NCBI GenBank assembly: GCA_947647735.1
Contig: CANSLJ010000004.1
Span: forward strand, 124,001-188,000
DNA length: 64,000 nucleotides
Source: an uncultured bacterium
Lineage (GTDB): Bacteria; Bacillota; Clostridia; Lachnospirales; Lachnospiraceae
Reading direction: 5' to 3'
The notes under the pieces were generated by a model. The model was not told the origin of the DNA, ran no database searches, and was given only the letters and a program-made list of their open reading frames with translations. The first letter of the stretch is position 1. Each line of letters starts with the position of its first letter. Below, piece by piece: positions 35,817 through 45,184 of this stretch. A program made the translations under genes and the position numbers.

Positions 35817-37486
35817 CAATCGCTTCCAATCAACACTTTCTTTCCGCAGAAAGCAAATCCATACTTCCGTATACGCTCCTCAGGAATTCCCCGCGCAGTG
35901 AGAACTTCCTGATATTTCTTCTCTTCAATCTGCTGCAGTGCTCTCTGAACTGTATCAGACAATTCCTTCTCTCCCGCCCCCTGCACCTTAAACTCCATAA
36001 TAACAGCAGGATCATTTGGTTTTTTGGGCTCCAGCATGACATCATACCGCCCAAAGCCGCTCTCTCTGTTGGATGTCACCACATAACGATCAGTGAGATC
36101 CACTACCATCCCAAGCACAAAGCCGTGATAAAACCGCTCCGGTTCTTCTCCTGTATCAAAATAACTGAATGTCTGCAAAGCAATTTTATTCATGCATGCA
36201 TTCATTCCTTCTATATCGCCTGTTGTCAAAGCCTGTAAAAACGCATTGTTCACTCCACGGCATCCGCCAAACCAGCCTTCGATCATCTGTTCAAACATCA
36301 TCTGCACTTCCATGTTTGTCAGTTTCAGTTCATACTCTGTTTTTCTGCGGTTTTCATTAAATTCAAAATGCACAACTTTCAAATATCCGCTGGCAAGCAG
36401 CAGACTCCAGACTGCGTCATCTCCTTGATCCAGCTGACTGAATACGATCTGCTCATCGAAAGCCGTCTCAAAGTTTTCTCCCTGCAGTAGCCTTTCCATT
36501 GTCATTTTAATTTCCGGACTCCCTGCCCTGATCAGCTTTTCCACCAGTGAATTAGAACTGGAATTCGCCCAATACGTTCCCAGTTTTCCTTTATTCAGAT
36601 AATTCAATATGGACCACGGGTTGTAAATATCAGTACAATTTCCAAAAGTAAAACCATCGTACCAGTATTTTACTTCCTCACGTTTTTCAGTCATTCCATA
36701 TTCTTCCAGTGCCTCAAAAACTTCTTTTTCTGTAAAGCCAAAATACTCCGCATATTTATCAGAAGTAGTTGTCACCACTTCAAGATTATTTAAATCCGAA
36801 AAAACAGATTCTTTGCTTACACGTGTAATTCCTGTCATGACAGCACGATTGAGATAAGGATTTGTTTTAAATGTGGAATTGAACAAGCTTCTGGTAAAAG
36901 TAACCATCTCATCCCAATAACCGTTTATATAAGCTTCCTGCATCGGTGTATCGTACTCGTCCAACAGAATGATCACTTTCTGTCCGTAATAGCGCGACAA
37001 ATAACCGGACAATGCCTTTAATGCAAAAGAAGCTTCATTGTCCTCCATTTCAACGGATATCTGCTCGAAGTCCTTTTTCTCACCTTCATTCATTACAGAT
37101 GTTTCCAACAGAAAATCATTCCGGTTATACAGTTCTTTCACTATACGGCAGATTTTTTTCCTTGCCTGTACAAAAGTCGTTTCCTTAACATCTGCAAAAC
37201 TTAAGAAAATAACCGGATATGTCCCCTGCATTCTGCGGTATTTCTCCTCGCGCCATATAGAAAGTCCTTTGAAAAGATCCCCTCTGTCTGCATAATCCAC
37301 AGAAAAAAATTTCTCCAGCATGCTCATATTCAGCGTCTTCCCGAAACGTCTGGGCCGGGTGATCAGCGTTACGCTGTCTCCGTTTTCCCACCACTGACGG
37401 ATAAAATCAGTCTTATCTATATAAAAATATCCTTCCTGACGGATCACCTCAAAATCCTGATGACCAATTCCCGCTGCTCTTGGCAT
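35816..37486 (-). CDS. AAA-ATPase-like / PD-(D/E)XK nuclease-like protein
   Basis: A 556-residue protein of the AAA_ATPase-like plus PDDEXK_9 type that is highly expanded in gut Firmicutes and Bacteroidetes. The N-terminus reads FYIDKTDFIRQWW. The P-loop-like LITRPRRFGKTLNMSMLEKF follows near residue 40, Walker B VIILLDEYDTPMQEAY is near 175, and YWYDGFTFGNCTDIYNPWSI is near 285. The C-terminal nuclease-like core holds FGRYDVMLEPKKPNDPAVIMEFKV. Its role is unknown; a link to DNA transactions or stress is speculative. ATG 37486 has GAGGATAAG; a longer frame to 37567 is unlikely. Confidence 0.85.
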   Translation of the reverse strand: MPRAAGIGHQDFEVIRQEGYFYIDKTDFIRQWWENGDSVTLITRPRRFGKTLNMSMLEKFFSVDYADRGDLFKGLSIWREEKYRRMQGTYPVIFLSFADVKETTFVQARKKICRIVKELYNRNDFLLETSVMNEGEKKDFEQISVEMEDNEASFALKALSGYLSRYYGQKVIILLDEYDTPMQEAYINGYWDEMVTFTRSLFNSTFKTNPYLNRAVMTGITRVSKESVFSDLNNLEVVTTTSDKYAEYFGFTEKEVFEALEEYGMTEKREEVKYWYDGFTFGNCTDIYNPWSILNYLNKGKLGTYWANSSSNSLVEKLIRAGSPEIKMTMERLLQGENFETAFDEQIVFSQLDQGDDAVWSLLLASGYLKVVHFEFNENRRKTEYELKLTNMEVQMMFEQMIEGWFGGCRGVNNAFLQALTTGDIEGMNACMNKIALQTFSYFDTGEEPERFYHGFVLGMVVDLTDRYVVTSNRESGFGRYDVMLEPKKPNDPAVIMEFKVQGAGEKELSDTVQRALQQIEEKKYQEVLTARGIPEERIRKYGFAFCGKKVLIGSD

Positions 37487-37575
37487 AATCTTATCCTCTT
37501 CTTTCCTAATTCCCGTTTTCCCTGCTTCTCTCCCTTTCAGTATATCCGCTTCTTCTCCCAAAAGCAAGGAAACTC

Positions 37576-39723
37576 CTAACGCATCAATAATGGATTATAA
37601 TACCGGTACCGTTTTTCCGCCGCATTATACTCTTCTATGGACACCTGTTTCTCATTAATGATACATTCTTCGACATATTCTGCTTCCAAAATAGTATCCT
37701 TTTTATAGGCTTTACCCTCTTCTCCATAAAACAATTCCGCATTTTCCAGTAATGTTTCTTCACTGTAGTTCGATGCAGACTGATAATAATGTTTAAAGGA
37801 GTTTTCTAAAACTGCTTCGCCATCTTTCAGTATATACACATCCTCGCTGCCCAAAGAACCTCCAAAACCGCCATAGCTGCCGGTAGTGCCCGGTTTCAAC
37901 ATACCTTCTTTTGTGTCATACCAGAAACAAAGCCTGTCCCCGCCCATTGATCCTCCGCACTCACCTGCCTCAATCAGCGGCTCTGCTTTACCGTTTTTAT
38001 CAATATACAATCCGCTGTCGGATTCCCTGAAATTAGAACGATGAAGAGGTTCTGCATAAAAATATAATACTGCAGAATCTTCCCCTCCTATCCGATACAG
38101 CTTACTGCATTTTTTCCACTGTCTCATATAGTCCATCGAAGATGAATATGGAGCTCCACCGGCATAACCGCTGACGCTTCCGCTTTCCAAAAAGTCTTTA
38201 AATGCTCCTGCTCCCGGCGTGATCTGATTGGTTAAAAGGATTTCCTCCAAAATCTCTTCATCCTCTTCTCCCGTTTTGAGCAGACCGCCATGACCATAAT
38301 CGAGAAGATAAGTATTTTTTACTCCATACGCAGAAGAGATATCGGCATAATCATATTTAGCGGTCAGATTTCCATGACTGTCCCAGAACTTTGTTTTTCT
38401 GGTAGAATCGAAATAATCCGTTTCGTAACCGTCTCCCGTTTTCCGGAGATACTCATGCTTACCGGTAAGGACCAGATTCCCCCGACTGTCAGTCAATTCT
38501 ACTGTATATCCCGACCATACCGCCATAGAACCATCTGAAAACAATATTATCTGATCATGCTCAATCGGTAATTCCAGCGTTCCATCATATCGAAGCACCC
38601 CGTATTTTCCATTTAGTCCTACAACAGTCCTGCCCTCCACAAAATCACTCACACTGTCATAATGGCAGAACGGCACTTTGATCTGCCCATCATAATCTAT
38701 CACGCCGTATTCCATTTCCCCATTCTGCACCATGACCAGCTTTCTCTCAGGAATCGGCCTGACATCCTCATAAACAGGCTCCAGGATCAGCCTTCCGTTC
38801 TGGTCAGCCAGCCCCTTTCTATTATCCTTATAAATATAAAATATATTATTTTCTCTGGATACATTATCCCATGCACCGGAAGAAACTTCCCTGCCCTCCG
38901 TATCAAAAAAGAAAAACTTTCCCTCCTTCTGGGCAAGTATACAGGTATCTTCCGTGCTGAGGCCGATATATTCCGGCGCAAGTATTTCCCTTCCATCCTT
39001 TCCGACCACTCCGCCGAAGCCGCCTTTCATGACAACTGCCATTCCTTCGTAAAAATAACCCGCATCATCGTAAACAGGCTCTATCACAACCCGGCCGTTC
39101 CGGTCCATATAACCGTACCGCCCGTCCACACTGAAATAAGCCAGCCCCTCTCGAAAAGAACTGATGCTGTCACAGTCTGTCAGCTCCGTTATCACATTTC
39201 CCTCCTGATCAATCAGCCCGTATTCCTCTCCGATGGAAAAATAGGCTGTGCCCTCCCGGAAAGAAGATGCCTGATCATAGATAAAGGGCAGTACCGTCTC
39301 CCCGTCTTTTCCGATATATCCATATTTTCCATCCAAACGCGCGCAGGCCAGCCCCTCTGAAAAAGGCATGGCTTCCTCATACATGTAGGGAGTGATCTCC
39401 TCACCGTCTTCACTTATGTATCCGCACATACCATATCCGACTGTGCCATAACAGAAAATGCCCTCTGAACAGACCGCCCAGCTGATATCCTCATTTGGGG
39501 ACACTACACAGACGGAAGAACTATTTTCAGCGGTTTCTTCTGATGGTGCCTGCCGGATGTCTTCCTCTGTCTGGGGTATTTCTTCTTCCTGCGTTTTCTT
39601 CTCTTCTGACACGGCGCCTATGTCGTCCTGCGGACCGTCTGTCTCTGCACAGCCGGTCAGAAGTGCTGAGAATATAACTGAAATTAAAATACTGAAAATA
39701 TATTTTTTTCTAAGATACATCAT
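37576..39723 (-). CDS. WG-repeat lipoprotein (paralogue 1)
   Basis: A 715-residue lipoprotein with lipobox LTGC near residue 24, then an acidic linker. Residues ~75-400 are a run of WG beta-repeats of about 45-50 residues each. Examples are CARLDGKYGYIGKDGETVL, FSVDGRYGYMDRNGRVVIEP and VGLNGKYGVLRYDGTLELP. The C-terminal ~250 residues are unrecognised. The protein is a close paralogue of the gene at 40647-42947; the two share near-identical DNA blocks in the repeat part. It is likely exposed on the cell surface. WG-repeat function is generally unknown. Confidence 0.8.
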   Translation of the reverse strand: MMYLRKKYIFSILISVIFSALLTGCAETDGPQDDIGAVSEEKKTQEEEIPQTEEDIRQAPSEETAENSSSVCVVSPNEDISWAVCSEGIFCYGTVGYGMCGYISEDGEEITPYMYEEAMPFSEGLACARLDGKYGYIGKDGETVLPFIYDQASSFREGTAYFSIGEEYGLIDQEGNVITELTDCDSISSFREGLAYFSVDGRYGYMDRNGRVVIEPVYDDAGYFYEGMAVVMKGGFGGVVGKDGREILAPEYIGLSTEDTCILAQKEGKFFFFDTEGREVSSGAWDNVSRENNIFYIYKDNRKGLADQNGRLILEPVYEDVRPIPERKLVMVQNGEMEYGVIDYDGQIKVPFCHYDSVSDFVEGRTVVGLNGKYGVLRYDGTLELPIEHDQIILFSDGSMAVWSGYTVELTDSRGNLVLTGKHEYLRKTGDGYETDYFDSTRKTKFWDSHGNLTAKYDYADISSAYGVKNTYLLDYGHGGLLKTGEEDEEILEEILLTNQITPGAGAFKDFLESGSVSGYAGGAPYSSSMDYMRQWKKCSKLYRIGGEDSAVLYFYAEPLHRSNFRESDSGLYIDKNGKAEPLIEAGECGGSMGGDRLCFWYDTKEGMLKPGTTGSYGGFGGSLGSEDVYILKDGEAVLENSFKHYYQSASNYSEETLLENAELFYGEEGKAYKKDTILEAEYVEECIINEKQVSIEEYNAAEKRYRYYNPLLMR

Positions 39724-39802
39724 ATTTTCCTCTTTATATATCTCTTTTTTCGGAAAGGAATTGATTATTCATTATGATTAAATAATCACCGAAAGATATT
39801 TA

Positions 39803-40576
39803 TCAAAAGCTCACCAGAAACATCAAAATTCTTTCCACAAAAGACTGCTTCCCCAATGCCATACCCCTCCAATTTTCTGCTTCTTTTCCAAACGCTTTCA
39901 AATTCCCATTCGGTGTCATGCGCCACGCATGATCCATATACTCCTGCATGTTCATATCAACTGATGAAATCATCTTTCTGACTGCATGGTCGCAATTATT
40001 GGAATAAATCTGGTACAAAAGCAGACTCTCATCCTGTCCCATCTGCTCTAATTCCTGTTTATATTCCGCTTTCTTAGCGACACTTTCCTCCAATATCCAT
40101 TTCTCATACAACACCGCAAACTTTTCCTCCGCCTCGAGATAAGGCGCAGTCTGCTCCAGTATCATTTCATATTCCTGAACCGTAATCGGGCGATATAATG
40201 CCATATCATAATTGTCTGTGAGCTGGTCCCCCTCCATACACAGATCCCCGGACAGCAAAAACGCCTCCGTTTCTTCTTTCGTCATTGTACCTATGCTCAT
40301 TTTTCCGACGCCGCTCTTCCCTGAAAGGTTTTCTATAAGAGATCTCTGCATACCATTAAAGCTGAGCACTGTTCCGCACCCCTCCTCGTCTACGAGCATC
40401 AAAATGCTATGCCCCAGCCCCTTCATCCCATCCGCATTTACAATATAATATAACATGCACTCTTCTTCCGGAAAAGAAGTGCCTCGAACTGTAAGACGCA
40501 TGGAAATGCACTGCCATAAATAAAACATCACCAAAATGACAATACACCATCTCATCGCTTTTTTCTTATTTTTCAT
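39803..40576 (-). CDS. Membrane-anchored protein, possible papain-like (DUF4105/LRAT-type) fold
   Basis: A 257-residue protein. One N-terminal membrane segment (WCIVILVMFYLWQCISM) anchors an external domain. GLGHSILMLVDEEG supplies a His and YSNNCDHAVRKMI a Cys downstream; this order, His first and Asn-Cys later, is that of permuted papain-like folds such as LRAT and DUF4105. Whether it is an active hydrolase or acyltransferase is unknown. It lies between the two WG-repeat lipoprotein genes on the same strand, which suggests one surface module. The ATG at 40576 was chosen because it gives a normal membrane anchor; the frame extends 47 codons upstream. Confidence 0.6.
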   Translation of the reverse strand: MKNKKKAMRWCIVILVMFYLWQCISMRLTVRGTSFPEEECMLYYIVNADGMKGLGHSILMLVDEEGCGTVLSFNGMQRSLIENLSGKSGVGKMSIGTMTKEETEAFLLSGDLCMEGDQLTDNYDMALYRPITVQEYEMILEQTAPYLEAEEKFAVLYEKWILEESVAKKAEYKQELEQMGQDESLLLYQIYSNNCDHAVRKMISSVDMNMQEYMDHAWRMTPNGNLKAFGKEAENWRGMALGKQSFVERILMFLVSF

Positions 40577-40646
40577 CTGTATTCCATCACTTTTCCTGAG
40601 TTTCCTGCAAAAAATGCCTGTTCTATCTATTATCCCCTTTTTCCGC

Positions 40647-42947
40647 TTAAAAAGGCATATAACTCCAATACCGCATCTCCACCGACCTGTACTCCTCCTC
40701 GGATACCTGTTTCTCATTCACAAGATACTCCGTCACCGCCCCAGCATCCAGAATCGTCTCCTTTGTATAGGGTTTCCCCTCCGTATCGTAAAATAATTCC
40801 GCATTTTCCAGCAGCTCTTCCTCCTCATAATTGCCTGTGCTCTGATCATACCACATCAGAGAGGCTTCCTTCACCGCCTGTCCGCCTTCCAGCTTATATA
40901 CATCCATACCAGACGCGTAACCGCCAAACCCGCCCCAGAATCCCGTAGTGCCTGGCTTCAATGCCTTTTCCTTTTTATCATACCAGAAGCATGCATAATC
41001 CCCCCTGAAAGAACCGCCACATTCATTTGCGGCTATCAATTGCTCTATCTGCCCGTTCTTTATCACAAAAAACGCACTGTCGGATTCCGGGAAATTCCAT
41101 CTCCTCCAAGGCTCTGCATAAAAATATAACAAAACATCCTCCGTATCCCCGGGCCTGTACAATTTGTAAAAAGTCCGGCAATGCCGAATCTGCTCCATAT
41201 AAGATATAAGCTCAGGATCTATCCCTGCAGAAGCATCCGCTCCGCCCCTTAAAAACTCAGCAAACAGTCTTTTTTCCGGCGTGATATGATTCGTCAGTAA
41301 AATATCCTCCAGCTCCTCTGTATCCCCACCGTTCTCCTCCCCTGCTATCAGCAAAATACCATTATTCAAAAAATATGAATTTTCCGCTCCCTGAACCAGA
41401 ACCTGATCGCTATAATCAGAAACGACCGTATTCCCCTGTTTATCGATAAAGACCTTGTCCTTCCCCCACAAAAAGCTGTCATCTTCATCCGTCTCATCTC
41501 TTAAATAAAGTTCATATCCGTCTCCCGCTTCGGAAACACTGCAGCATCTGCCTGTCTCATCAGCGTAGATCAGCTCACCCTGACTGTCCTTCAATTCCGT
41601 TACAGAATCCTTTTTAACCGCCATAGAGCCATCCGAAAACAGCCAGATTCCCTCATACTCAAAAGGCAGCTCCACAGTCCCGTCATACCGGACCACACCA
41701 TACTTTTCATCCAGCACAGCGACCATTTTTTCCGGCATAAGATCATCAAGCCGGTCATAGATCATCGGCACCTCCAGCGAGAAATCCTCCCCGCTCAGAT
41801 ATCCTCTCTTTCCGGTATCCGCGTCCGTGACGATCAGTCCGCCGTCTTCACCTGCCACGCTGCCGATCGAACCGTAAATAAACGGCACGATGATCTCCCC
41901 CTCATAGTCCAATATGCCGCACTTTCCCTCTTCATTCTGTGCAATAACAAGCTCCCTTCCTGCCACCGGGGAAATATACCGATAAGCTGTCTCCGCAATA
42001 AGCCTCCCGTCTTTGTCCGCCATCCGCGTCTTATCATCACTGTATATATAAAATATGTCATCCCAACTGCTTACCGAATCACATGCGCCGGAAGATATTT
42101 CCCTCCCCTGCATGTCAAAGAAATAAAACACATCTTCCCCCTGCGCAAGGATGCAGGAATCCTCCAGAGAAATACTGTAAAATTCCGGCGGAACGATCTC
42201 TCTGCCGACCTTGTCGACCACACCGCTCAGGCCGTCCTTCACCACCACCGCGCATCCTTTATAAAAATATCCGGCATCCTCATAGACCGGCTCTATCACA
42301 ACCCGGCCGCTCCGATTCATATAGCCGTACCGCCCGTCCACGCTGAAAAAAGCAAGCCCCTCGCGAAAAGAACTGATGCTGTCATACCCCGTCAGATCCA
42401 GAACCATATTTCCCTCCGGATCGATCAGTCCGTATTCATCCCCGCAGGAAACATAAGCCACACCCTCCCGGAAGGAGGACGCCTGATCATAGATAAAGGG
42501 CAGCACTGTCTCCCCGTCCTTTCCGATATAACCATATTTTCCTTCCAGACAAACGCAGGCAAGCCCCTCGGAAAAAGGCTCCGCACTGCTATAAATACAG
42601 GGCGTTATCTTTATCCCCTTCTCCGAAAGATAGCCATAACAACAGTCCTCATCCAACAGATTGCTGTAATAATTTCCTGTTCTGTAACAATAGCGTCCCT
42701 CCGAATAAACGGCATAGTTGATCTCCTCCTCATGCGGGGAAAACGTTGCGACGGAAAAATCTGCCTTCGCGTTTACATCCGGCTCCGGTTCGCTCTCCTG
42801 CTTCTCCACGGATGCGCTGTCTTCCGACTGTACAGCCTGCTTTTCATTTTCTGCATCATCCGGATTCAGAACTTCCTGTTTTCCACAGCCTGCCAGAATT
42901 AACACTATACTTATTAATATATACAGAATATGTTTTTTTCTGAACAT
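40647..42947 (-). CDS. WG-repeat lipoprotein (paralogue 2)
   Basis: A 766-residue lipoprotein, start chosen at 42947 (AGAGGAAAT upstream) to give the signal peptide FRKKHILYILISIVLILAGC with lipobox LAGC. A Glu/Ser/Pro-rich linker is followed by WG repeats such as CVCLEGKYGYIGKDGETVL, FSVDGRYGYMNRSGRVVIEP and AVLDEKYGVVRYDGTVELP. A C-terminal domain of about 270 residues is shared with paralogue 1, including EPWRRWNFPESDSAF and GFWGGFGGYASGMDVYKLEGG. The shared domain orders and similar DNA point to duplication around the papain-like gene. Confidence 0.8.
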   Translation of the reverse strand: MFRKKHILYILISIVLILAGCGKQEVLNPDDAENEKQAVQSEDSASVEKQESEPEPDVNAKADFSVATFSPHEEEINYAVYSEGRYCYRTGNYYSNLLDEDCCYGYLSEKGIKITPCIYSSAEPFSEGLACVCLEGKYGYIGKDGETVLPFIYDQASSFREGVAYVSCGDEYGLIDPEGNMVLDLTGYDSISSFREGLAFFSVDGRYGYMNRSGRVVIEPVYEDAGYFYKGCAVVVKDGLSGVVDKVGREIVPPEFYSISLEDSCILAQGEDVFYFFDMQGREISSGACDSVSSWDDIFYIYSDDKTRMADKDGRLIAETAYRYISPVAGRELVIAQNEEGKCGILDYEGEIIVPFIYGSIGSVAGEDGGLIVTDADTGKRGYLSGEDFSLEVPMIYDRLDDLMPEKMVAVLDEKYGVVRYDGTVELPFEYEGIWLFSDGSMAVKKDSVTELKDSQGELIYADETGRCCSVSEAGDGYELYLRDETDEDDSFLWGKDKVFIDKQGNTVVSDYSDQVLVQGAENSYFLNNGILLIAGEENGGDTEELEDILLTNHITPEKRLFAEFLRGGADASAGIDPELISYMEQIRHCRTFYKLYRPGDTEDVLLYFYAEPWRRWNFPESDSAFFVIKNGQIEQLIAANECGGSFRGDYACFWYDKKEKALKPGTTGFWGGFGGYASGMDVYKLEGGQAVKEASLMWYDQSTGNYEEEELLENAELFYDTEGKPYTKETILDAGAVTEYLVNEKQVSEEEYRSVEMRYWSYMPF

Positions 42948-42973
42948 TTCTATTTCCTCTATCGGCAATTTTT

Positions 42974-43414
42974 TCACGCTCTTCTGTCAAATGTGGATGT
43001 ATTCACATTATCTATCATATTCATAAAAGGATAATTATCATTATGTGGAAACAAGAGTTCCATATATAAATTTCCCAACAAACTTTTTACCTTCTCCGCA
43101 TCAATATCCACAACCGGAAACTCATGCATTTCCAGATGCTTTATATTCTCCAGAACTCTCTCTATGCTCTGCCACTCAGCGCCTTCCTCTGCCGGCTCCG
43201 GCTCCCTTTCCGGCTCTTCCTCCTCCTTTACGGTTTCCGGTATATCCGGTATCATGATCGGCTTTGCCTCGGGAATATTATACACCACATTTTTACATGT
43301 TTTCTCAAAGCATTCCGGATCAAATTGCGCCAGATAGCTCAAATCATGCATGGTCAACGCTTCTTTATGATGTATTTTAAGATATATATTGATAAGACGA
43401 GTATCCTTTTCCAT
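42974..43414 (-). CDS. Uncharacterised 146-aa acidic protein
   Basis: A soluble protein with no signal. It has an N-terminal helical unit (INIYLKIHHKEALTMHDL, then FDPECFEKTCKNVVYNIPEA) and a Pro/Glu-rich linker (EEEEPEREPEPAEEG). The C-terminal helical part (KVKSLLGNLYMELLF) ends with a short tail. The DPECFEKTCKNVVYNIPEA block looks like a recurrent Lachnospiraceae motif, but no function is known to me. ATG 43414 has GGGGCAGGAAA. It sits between a paralogous lipoprotein gene and a second unknown gene in the accessory stretch. Confidence 0.55.
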   Translation of the reverse strand: MEKDTRLINIYLKIHHKEALTMHDLSYLAQFDPECFEKTCKNVVYNIPEAKPIMIPDIPETVKEEEEPEREPEPAEEGAEWQSIERVLENIKHLEMHEFPVVDIDAEKVKSLLGNLYMELLFPHNDNYPFMNMIDNVNTSTFDRRA

Positions 43415-43477
43415 GGTTTCCTGCCCCCTCATCAGTCACATTTGAATTCCCGATCACTATTTTCAGAATTTAGAATC

Positions 43478-44101
43478 CTACGAATTAAAACTATCCAGTT
43501 CAAATCCCATCAACTCGTAAAATTGTCCACTCCACTCCTTTGTCTGATAAAAAAGAATACAATTCTGATAACCGTCAGAAGCGGCATATAAGGATTTTCC
43601 AGTATTCTGTTCTTTTATAACCTGATCCATAAAAGAAAGCATTCCTGTATCAAACCAATCATAATTGACAGAAGCATTGTACTGATAAGACTTTCCGTTG
43701 CATTGGAAGCGAATCGTCTGTAATCCGCACCCCTTCTCAAAGTCTACTTTTTCACAGTCCTCACTAATATCTGTAATATTTAGATCATCTCCGGTAATTG
43801 CCTGAATCCCTTGTAAAAACATAGTATATATACTGGAAGTATTGACTGCCTCCATGTCAAAAGAGTATATCTGTTCCGACAAAGGCTCCCAGGACCAATC
43901 TGTGAAATCATATTTTCCATACCCGATATTGGAGAGCAGCATTACGATCAGATGGCTTTCTTCCATAGATTCTATAACTTCTTCCGGCATATTCAGAATC
44001 CCTTCTGTGATTTGGGAAACATTCAGTTCTTCCGGAATGGTAATTCCGAGAGTTTCCAGTTTTTTGATATTAACTGTCATAAAATTCTCTACATCCATCA
44101 T
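43478..44101 (-). CDS. Uncharacterised 207-aa protein
   Basis: A soluble, acidic protein (NIKKLETLGITIPEELNVSQ, IGYGKYDFTDWSWEPLSEQI, NCILFYQTKEWSGQFYELMG). No family is recognised. The size, acidity and aromatic content resemble immunity-type proteins, but nothing adjacent supports that. AGAGGATAAA precedes the ATG. The gene is AT-rich like the following cassette. Confidence 0.5.
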   Translation of the reverse strand: MMDVENFMTVNIKKLETLGITIPEELNVSQITEGILNMPEEVIESMEESHLIVMLLSNIGYGKYDFTDWSWEPLSEQIYSFDMEAVNTSSIYTMFLQGIQAITGDDLNITDISEDCEKVDFEKGCGLQTIRFQCNGKSYQYNASVNYDWFDTGMLSFMDQVIKEQNTGKSLYAASDGYQNCILFYQTKEWSGQFYELMGFELDSFNS

Positions 44102-44185
44102 TTTATCCTCTTTCTCTGTTTCATGATTGTTTTCATCTATAGAGCCCCTGATGTTCGTATTTCAATAAACTCAAAATACAGACAA

Positions 44186-44211
44186 GGCAGAACACTTCTA
44201 CATGCTCTGCC
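44186..44211 (-). terminator. Terminator-like hairpin after the Rpn pseudogene
   Basis: GGCAGAGCA and TGTTCTGCC form a 9-bp stem (one G-U) around an 8-base loop, followed by a modest T-rich stretch. The stop codon of the frameshifted C-terminal tail lies inside the loop. Confidence 0.45.
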
Positions 44212-44940
44212 CATAATCTTTTCCTTTATTAGCTGATATGATATTCTGCACAAAGCTATCGACAATACCCTCTATCTCCCTGCTCAACGGCTCAAATACT
44301 TCAGTGACTCTTCCTTCGTCAGGAAAAACTTCTCCTGCAGCTTTTGTGATATCGTACTATCCGGTATATCCAGTTCTCTTAAAGCTGATATCATACCGAA
44401 AATCCCCTCTTCTCTACCTTTTTCCACATTTTCCTGATCTCTCATCAACAACGTCATATACTCATGCCTCCATTCTCTGTTCTTCTTGGCTTCCTTCACA
44501 GCTTCTTCCAGCCTCACCACAAAAGAATCATCCGGCCTATGTCCTGCTGTATAATCCAGAAATGCCTTTAATTCATCATTGACATCATCTAATGTCCCAT
44601 TTGCATTCAGAAAGATCTTTACTGTCTCATCTCCCATGGTAATACTGTTGTCCTCTTTGCAGATATTTTCAAAAGTATAGATATGCCGCCCTTTACCATA
44701 CAGATCAAATGGACTGATAAATATGATATAGCTTCGATTCAGTCTTTTATAGTGTTGCCCTTTATCAATAAGCTGTAAGTCAATCATCCCCTGATAATAG
44801 CGGCTTCTCTTTGGCAGTTCTTTTGTATCACTGATCTGCATCTCTATGTCATAAACACTATCTTTATTGTCTTTGACATACACATCCAGTCTGACACTTC
44901 TGGCGTCTATATCCGGTTTAATACTTTTTCATTTTATCGC
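44198..44940 (-). pseudogene. Rpn family (PD-(D/E)XK transposase-like) gene, decayed
   Basis: The open part (44284-44883) codes 199 residues of an Rpn/PD-(D/E)XK family protein: DVYVKDNKDSVYDIEMQISD with the catalytic Asp and Glu-X-Gln, then LPKRSRYYQGMIDLQLIDKG, HIYTFENICKED and LKAFLDYTAGHRPDD. The usual first ~60 residues are missing. In-frame reading continues upstream only to a TGA near 44930; a one-base shift at the A-run there restores the expected NEKVL-K-PDIDARSVRLD. At the other end a one-base shift at TATTTGAG would extend the product by about 30 residues (EPLSREIEGIVDSFVQNIIS) to a stop at 44198. At least two frameshifts therefore mark it as a relic. Confidence 0.65.
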
Positions 44941-45087
44941 CTTTCGTTATCTTCTCCGGCGCAAAACTCTGTATTCTTTATACTGTTGCAATTCCCCGCT
45001 TTCATTATATACACTCTTATCAGAAATTACAACATGCGAAAATATTATCTTTTCCATCGATCATAGTCTGTTTTTACCAATACTATA

Positions 45088-45119
45088 CCCCCATTAAAGT
45101 CAAATCACTCCAATGGGGG
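45088..45119. repeat. Hairpin repeat copy A at left edge of the WYL cassette
   Basis: CCCCCATT (45088-45095) pairs with AATGGGGG (45112-45119). The sequence, including most of the loop (AAAGTCAAATCACTCC), is nearly the same as the hairpin at 50135-50171. It sits ~65 bp beyond the end of the 725-aa gene and may serve as its terminator. The rest of 44940-45184 contains only the Rpn relic's degraded upstream region. Confidence 0.6.
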
Positions 45120-45184
45120 CTCAATATCAACTATTCTTTTTACACTTACAAATTAACCAATACATCAGAAGAAACTCTGGTAAG

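Noticed and set aside
35816..37486. AAA/PD-(D/E)XK gene as a transposon or defence nuclease
   Set aside because: No inverted repeats or target duplication flank it, and this family is scattered widely through gut Firmicutes without a proven role.
43478..44101. Immunity protein call for the 207-aa gene
   Set aside because: Size and acidity fit, but there is no toxin next to it and no recognised family motif.
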